Below are positions 63,901 to 64,000 of a DNA stretch of 64,000 bases, in pieces (the stretch's first letter is position 1; the number at the start of each line of letters is the position of its first letter). A program made the translations under genes and the position numbers. Below the pieces are notes generated by a model. The model was given only the letters and a program-made list of their open reading frames with translations. It was not told the DNA's origin and made no database searches. This DNA is from Spodoptera frugiperda (lineage: Eukaryota > Arthropoda > Insecta > Lepidoptera > Noctuidae), in the NCBI RefSeq assembly GCF_023101765.2, contig NC_064217.1, positions 5,270,001 through 5,334,000 on the forward strand, in the 5' to 3' direction.

Positions 63901-64000
63901 TTTTCGCAGAGTTAGAGTTTACATTTGAATAAATATGTATCACTTAAACAAATTATTTCTATTTCAGGTGTCTCAACTAACAGGACACTTGGTATACTGG
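57938..64000 (+). CDS. NPRL3: NPRL3, GATOR1 complex subunit (3' end outside window)
   Basis: GATOR1 (DEPDC5, NPRL2, NPRL3) is the GTPase-activating complex for Rag GTPases and shuts off TORC1 at the lysosome when amino acids are scarce. Exons in view: 57938-58136, 59200-59412, 59809-59903, 60457-60670, 62964-63118, 63405-63536, 63968-64000 (cut by the window); 347 residues so far, all junctions GT-AG and in phase. Diagnostic features: the N-terminal strand NIFFVKSDSKGDRLLFRYP and FELKVNDVRFVGHPTLL (FVGH at 101-104) of the longin fold. An acidic linker (SDNDEDEDN) precedes the segment ending RSMKSVFEELSSTG. Introns hold two Helitron-like elements and a Harbinger remnant. Confidence 0.95.
58623..58828 (+). 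mobile_element. Non-autonomous Helitron-like element, copy 1
   Basis: It begins TCTATTATATAAAAATAAG and ends GGGTTTGCTAG. A 6-bp hairpin, GGCGAA-loop-TTCGCC (58800-58817), lies 7 bases before the terminal CTAG. The flanks are A (58622) and T (58829). A 5' TC, a 3' hairpin plus CTAG, and insertion between A and T are Helitron hallmarks. At 206 bp it encodes nothing. The second copy is at 63680-63870. Confidence 0.75.
61467..61580 (+). pseudogene. Fragment of Harbinger Myb/SANT-like protein
   Basis: This frame reads NFTKEELIILLAAMEPYSHI and then IECKKTD before a stop at 61578-61580. The pattern F-T-K-E-E-L...EPY-HIIECKKTD is that of the Myb/SANT-like DNA-binding protein carried by Harbinger transposons. 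An ATG upstream at 61430 is in another frame, and the helix after ECKKTD is lost, so it is a broken remnant. Confidence 0.7.
61592..61951. repeat. 64-bp tandem duplication split by a SINE
   Basis: A block containing TTGAATATCCATTAATAAAA and ACATTTCCTTACTTGTTGCT occurs from 61601, and its second copy starts at 61665 (64-bp period). The SINE at 61682-61906 inserted into the second copy, whose remainder resumes at 61920. The two copies differ by few bases (for example GCTAG versus GCTGG), so the duplication is recent relative to the rest of the transposon. Confidence 0.75.
61682..61906 (-). mobile_element. tRNA-derived SINE (SINE-B), full length with target-site duplication
   Basis: Flanked by a 13-bp direct repeat ATATCCATTAATA (61669-61681 and 61907-61919). 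On the minus strand it opens with a tRNA-like head, CGTTGGCCGAGTGGTTGCAA (A-box region), then GACTCCCGGGTCGAGCAAAG (B-box region). A body found at 45768-45905 and 32075-32215 follows, ending GGCGTGACGATATGTATG. The intact duplication shows a reasonably recent LINE-mediated insertion into the Harbinger element. Confidence 0.85.
61988..62133 (-). pseudogene. Fragment of Harbinger transposase N-terminus
   Basis: On the minus strand from an ATG at 62133 it reads MDLWELYSDDDEKIIEYINR, then PRELFERADLFGMYSDHKFF and RFRLTKET. The motif INRPR-..R..L F..Y.D..F..RFRL.K is that of the start of Harbinger DDE transposases. The catalytic core is missing, so the element cannot make its own transposase. Confidence 0.7.
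62757..62865 (+). repeat. Lepidopteran dispersed repeat (SINE/MITE-like)
   Basis: Contains GATTATCCGATGGTAAGCGA, GCGCCGCCCATAAACGCCAG and AGGAGTCACAAATCCGTTAC then CGGCCTTT. This is the 'CCTGATGGTAAGC...GCCGCCCATGGACAC...CACAAATGCGTTGCCGGCC' motif seen very widely in moth and butterfly genomes. The copy is a fragment. Confidence 0.65.
63680..63870 (+). mobile_element. Non-autonomous Helitron-like element, copy 2
   Basis: Same family and orientation as 58623-58828. It begins TCTATAATATAAAAATAAG, has a 3' hairpin GGCGAA-loop-TTTGCC (one G-U pair) and ends GGGTTTGCTAG followed by T. The base before the 5' TC is G rather than the usual A. It is 15 bp shorter, mainly in the stretch before the hairpin. 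It lies in the NPRL3 intron 63537-63967. Confidence 0.72.

Noticed and set aside
1..64000. CRISPR arrays, operons, phage or bacterial genes
   Set aside because: No regularly spaced identical repeats or prokaryotic gene structure were found. All genes are spliced or flanked as in insects.

Overview
The window is eukaryotic genomic DNA, almost certainly from a moth or butterfly (Lepidoptera). The genes are split by GT-AG introns, the background is AT-rich, the proteins read as insect orthologues, and the introns carry tRNA-derived SINEs, Helitron-like elements and LINE tails of lepidopteran type. There is no prokaryotic, viral or CRISPR content. All exon structures below were built by hand from reading frames and splice sites. 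Every junction was checked for phase, and each complete model gives a protein of family-typical length.

Layout. 1-13693: a long stretch without recognisable coding exons, best read as the first intron (or 5' flank) of alpha-actinin. 13694-21147 (+): alpha-actinin from the first calponin-homology domain to the stop, including a pair of duplicated 86-nt alternative exons. 22588-23495 (-): mitochondrial monothiol glutaredoxin Grx5, tail to tail with alpha-actinin. 23956-25428 (+): PPP4R2, intronless, head to head with Grx5. 26335-37796 (-): an ANL-superfamily acyl-CoA synthetase (luciferase/4-coumarate-CoA-ligase-like) in nine exons. 38814-50287 (-): the mitochondrial ABC half-transporter ABCB10 in ten exons. 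53129-57306 (-): ACBD3/GCP60, a Golgi protein with ACBP and GOLD domains, in ten exons. 57938-64000 (+): NPRL3, a GATOR1 subunit, cut by the right edge, head to head with ACBD3.

The genes do not form one pathway. Three of them (Grx5, ABCB10 and probably the acyl-CoA synthetase) encode mitochondrial proteins, and Grx5 and ABCB10 both serve iron-sulfur/haem metabolism. I regard their proximity as unproven beyond chance. Two head-to-head pairs (Grx5/PPP4R2 and ACBD3/NPRL3) are separated by about 460 and 630 bp and probably share promoter regions.

The most notable non-genic structures are: the mutually exclusive alpha-actinin exons with a tandem splice acceptor; a 1.34-kb PIF/Harbinger transposon remnant in an NPRL3 intron, with remnants of both Harbinger proteins and a nested SINE; two Helitron-like elements in NPRL3 introns; a 20-bp-stem hairpin in an ABCB10 intron; and a GA-rich satellite with an internal duplication. 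I found no previously undescribed multi-gene system.
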